DNA of 64,000 nucleotides from Scalindua_A sp046757465 (GTDB taxonomy: Bacteria; Planctomycetota; Brocadiia; Brocadiales; Scalinduaceae), in the NCBI GenBank assembly GCA_046757465.1, contig JBHHYH010000010.1, positions 3,960 to 67,959 of the forward strand. The letters are read 5' to 3'. Both the position numbers and the translations under genes were made by a program. The notes under the pieces were generated by a model that had not been told where the DNA came from, did not search any database, and saw nothing but the letters and a program-made list of their open reading frames with translations. Shown one piece after another: positions 62,343 to 64,000 of this stretch (position 1 is its first letter; the number at the start of each line of letters is the position of its first letter).

Positions 62343-63953
62343 ATGAAGAAAGCTCATGAAAGAACTACTAAGTTTCGCACCATTTCAGGTACAAAAGTTA
62401 AATCACTCTATACACCACTAGACATCTCCTCCTGCAACTATCTCGAAGATTTAGGCTTACCAGGTAAATACCCGTACACCCGAGGAATACATGAAAATAT
62501 GTACCGAAGGCGTCTCTGGACAATGAGAATGTTTGCCGGATTTGGTACGGCCAGGGAAACAAATAAAAGGTTTAAATATTTACTCAACCAAGGTGAAACA
62601 GGTCTTTCGGTGGCATTTGATGTACCTACAATTATGGGCTATGATTCTGACCATCCACGTTCAAAGGGTGAAGTAGGCAGATGTGGTGTGGCTATTGATA
62701 CGCTGACAGACATGGAAATACTGTTTGGCAATATTCCACTCGACAAAATAACTACATCTATGACAATCAACTCACCAGCAGCCGTAATCTTCGCTATGTA
62801 TCTGGCAGTAGCAGAAAAGAGGGGCATCCCTTTTGATAAACTTGGGGGGACAATACAAAATGATACCTTAAAAGAATATATAGCACAAAAGACATACATT
62901 TTACCACCAAAAGAATCGGTAAGAATAATCACAAATATAATTGATTACTGTATAGAAAATGTTCCAAGATGGAATACTATCTCGATAAGCGGTTATCACA
63001 TCAGAGAGGCAGGTGCCACTGCAATTCAGGAACTGGCCTTTACCCTAGCAGACGGTTTTACTTACGTAGAAGCTGCCATAAATGCAGGTTTAGACGTAGA
63101 CTCTTTTGCTCCAAGGCTTTCGTTCTTCTTTAATTCCCATTCAGACTTCTTCGAAGAGATAGCAAAATTTCGGGCTGCGCGTAGAATCTGGGCAAAGACG
63201 ATGAAGGAAAAATACGGTGCAAAGAAAAAGGAATCACTCTTATTACGCTTCCATGTACAGACAGCAGGTTGTACGCTAACTGCTCAACAGCCAGAAAACA
63301 ACATAATCAGAACAGCATTTCAAGCACTGCAAGGAGTGCTAGGAGGAGCACAATCACTCCACACAAACTCAATGGATGAAACACTAGCCTTGCCTTCAGA
63401 AAAAGCAGTACTTATTGCCCTTAGAACACAACAAATCATTGCTCATGAAACAGGTGTAGTCAATACTGTTGATCCACTTGGTGGTTCATATTTTGTTGAA
63501 ACCTTGACCAACAAACTAGAAGACGAAGCTAATACGTATTTTAAAGAAATAAAAAGACATGGTGGAGTATTTAAGTGTCTTGAAGATGGTTACTTCCAAA
63601 AGGAAATTACTAAATCTGCCAAGGCGTATCAAGAATCTGTAGAATGGAAAGAAAGAATTATAGTAGGAGTAAATGAATACGTCAATCCAGAGGAGAAGGC
63701 TACTACAATTAATATACTTGAGATAGATCCATCACTAGAAAGGGAACAGATAAAGAATCTAAAGGCCATAAAAAGAAAAAGGAACAACAAGAAAGTTAAG
63801 AACAGTTTAAAGGCGTTAGAAGAATCTTCAAAAACTGACAAAAACTTAATGCCCTATGTAATGGAGTGCGTGAAAAGCTATGCAACACTTGGGGAGATTA
63901 TGGATGTATGGCGTAAGGTATTCGGAGTATACAAAGAACCTATAATATTTTAA
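62343..63953 (+). CDS. B12-dependent acyl-CoA mutase large subunit, isobutyryl-CoA-mutase-like
   Basis: A 536-residue TIM-barrel subunit without the C-terminal B12 domain. 'FDVPTIMGYDSDHP', 'GGTIQNDTLKEYI' (Gln172), 'ISISGYHIREAG' (His219) and 'RFHVQTAGCTLTAQQPENNI' are mutase-family marks. At the residues that set substrate choice, Phe64 ('MRMFAGFGT') takes the place of the Tyr of methylmalonyl-CoA mutase and Gln182 ('YIAQKTY') that of its Arg. That is the Phe/Gln pair of isobutyryl-CoA mutase (IcmA). 'RM' replaces the family's 'RQ' before it. A small B12-binding partner should lie elsewhere or past the window. Confidence 0.82.
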   Translation: MKKAHERTTKFRTISGTKVKSLYTPLDISSCNYLEDLGLPGKYPYTRGIHENMYRRRLWTMRMFAGFGTARETNKRFKYLLNQGETGLSVAFDVPTIMGYDSDHPRSKGEVGRCGVAIDTLTDMEILFGNIPLDKITTSMTINSPAAVIFAMYLAVAEKRGIPFDKLGGTIQNDTLKEYIAQKTYILPPKESVRIITNIIDYCIENVPRWNTISISGYHIREAGATAIQELAFTLADGFTYVEAAINAGLDVDSFAPRLSFFFNSHSDFFEEIAKFRAARRIWAKTMKEKYGAKKKESLLLRFHVQTAGCTLTAQQPENNIIRTAFQALQGVLGGAQSLHTNSMDETLALPSEKAVLIALRTQQIIAHETGVVNTVDPLGGSYFVETLTNKLEDEANTYFKEIKRHGGVFKCLEDGYFQKEITKSAKAYQESVEWKERIIVGVNEYVNPEEKATTINILEIDPSLEREQIKNLKAIKRKRNNKKVKNSLKALEESSKTDKNLMPYVMECVKSYATLGEIMDVWRKVFGVYKEPIIF

Positions 63954-64000
63954 TACTATAATTGCGCGCAATGCAACTACGGTTGCCAGCTTGCATCGTT

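Noticed and set aside
62343..63953. Methylmalonyl-CoA mutase large subunit
   Set aside because: The Tyr and Arg that define that substrate are replaced by Phe and Gln.
1..64000. CRISPR arrays, rRNA genes, prophage or full insertion sequence
   Set aside because: No regularly spaced repeats, no rRNA, no phage structural genes and no transposase frame were seen.

Overview
The window looks like the chromosome of a low-GC, Wood-Ljungdahl-pathway bacterium. An anammox planctomycete (order Brocadiales, for example Candidatus Scalindua or a relative) is my best guess. That rests on the complete carbonyl branch of the acetyl-CoA pathway on one strand, an AmtB-type ammonium channel, FloA/NfeD membrane proteins, SBBP-repeat secreted proteins and the AT-rich base use. 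It is an inference; there is no rRNA here to confirm it.

Layout. 1-3.5 kb: the end of an HflC-like gene, then a TonB/ExbB/ExbD energy-transduction operon and mazG. 3.5-5.7 kb: an intergenic stretch with a possible small RNA, then amt with a clear terminator. 5.8-10 kb: an M20 amidohydrolase, and a histidine phosphatase overlapping a family-B DNA polymerase. 10.1-14.1 kb: one 1250-residue STAND-type ATPase with a nuclease-like N-terminus, an Avs-like anti-phage candidate. It is bounded by an integron-cassette-like start and an attC-like hairpin, so the most interesting unit is probably a very long one-gene cassette. 14.1-18.2 kb: tRNA-Leu and the floA/nfeD operon. 18.4-20.9 kb: a soluble PAS histidine kinase and its NtrC-type partner. 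21.2-26 kb: an envelope-sugar group (UDP-glucose dehydrogenase, UDP-xylose synthase, sulfotransferase, two PilZ proteins).

26.6-38.4 kb is the acs operon, read leftward from a near-consensus promoter at 38.4 kb: cooC, acsA/cooS, acsB, an odd ClpP-like protein, acsC, an acsV/RamA-like activator, a second cooC/acsF, acsD, acsE. Together these make and maintain CODH/acetyl-CoA synthase and its corrinoid methyl donor. 38.6-42.4 kb: a HAD-phosphatase/polyprenol-kinase-like fusion, yqgF, a U32 peptidase-family protein and a RelBE-like pair whose toxin is frameshifted.

42.7-50.4 kb is a plastic, repeat-rich region: secreted beta-propeller proteins, two inverted copies of a 111-115 bp MITE, two copies of a hairpin leader element, twin 16-bp palindromic operators, and a broken glycosyltransferase. 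50.6-58.2 kb: lipoate ligase with a radical-SAM partner, then lipoproteins, an alpha/beta hydrolase, a metallophosphoesterase and a lipase. Two of these genes share a duplicated promoter-leader of about 300 bp. 58.7-64 kb: hslVU, a metallo-beta-lactamase-fold hydrolase, a 2[4Fe-4S] ferredoxin and a mutase large subunit carrying isobutyryl-CoA-mutase specificity residues.
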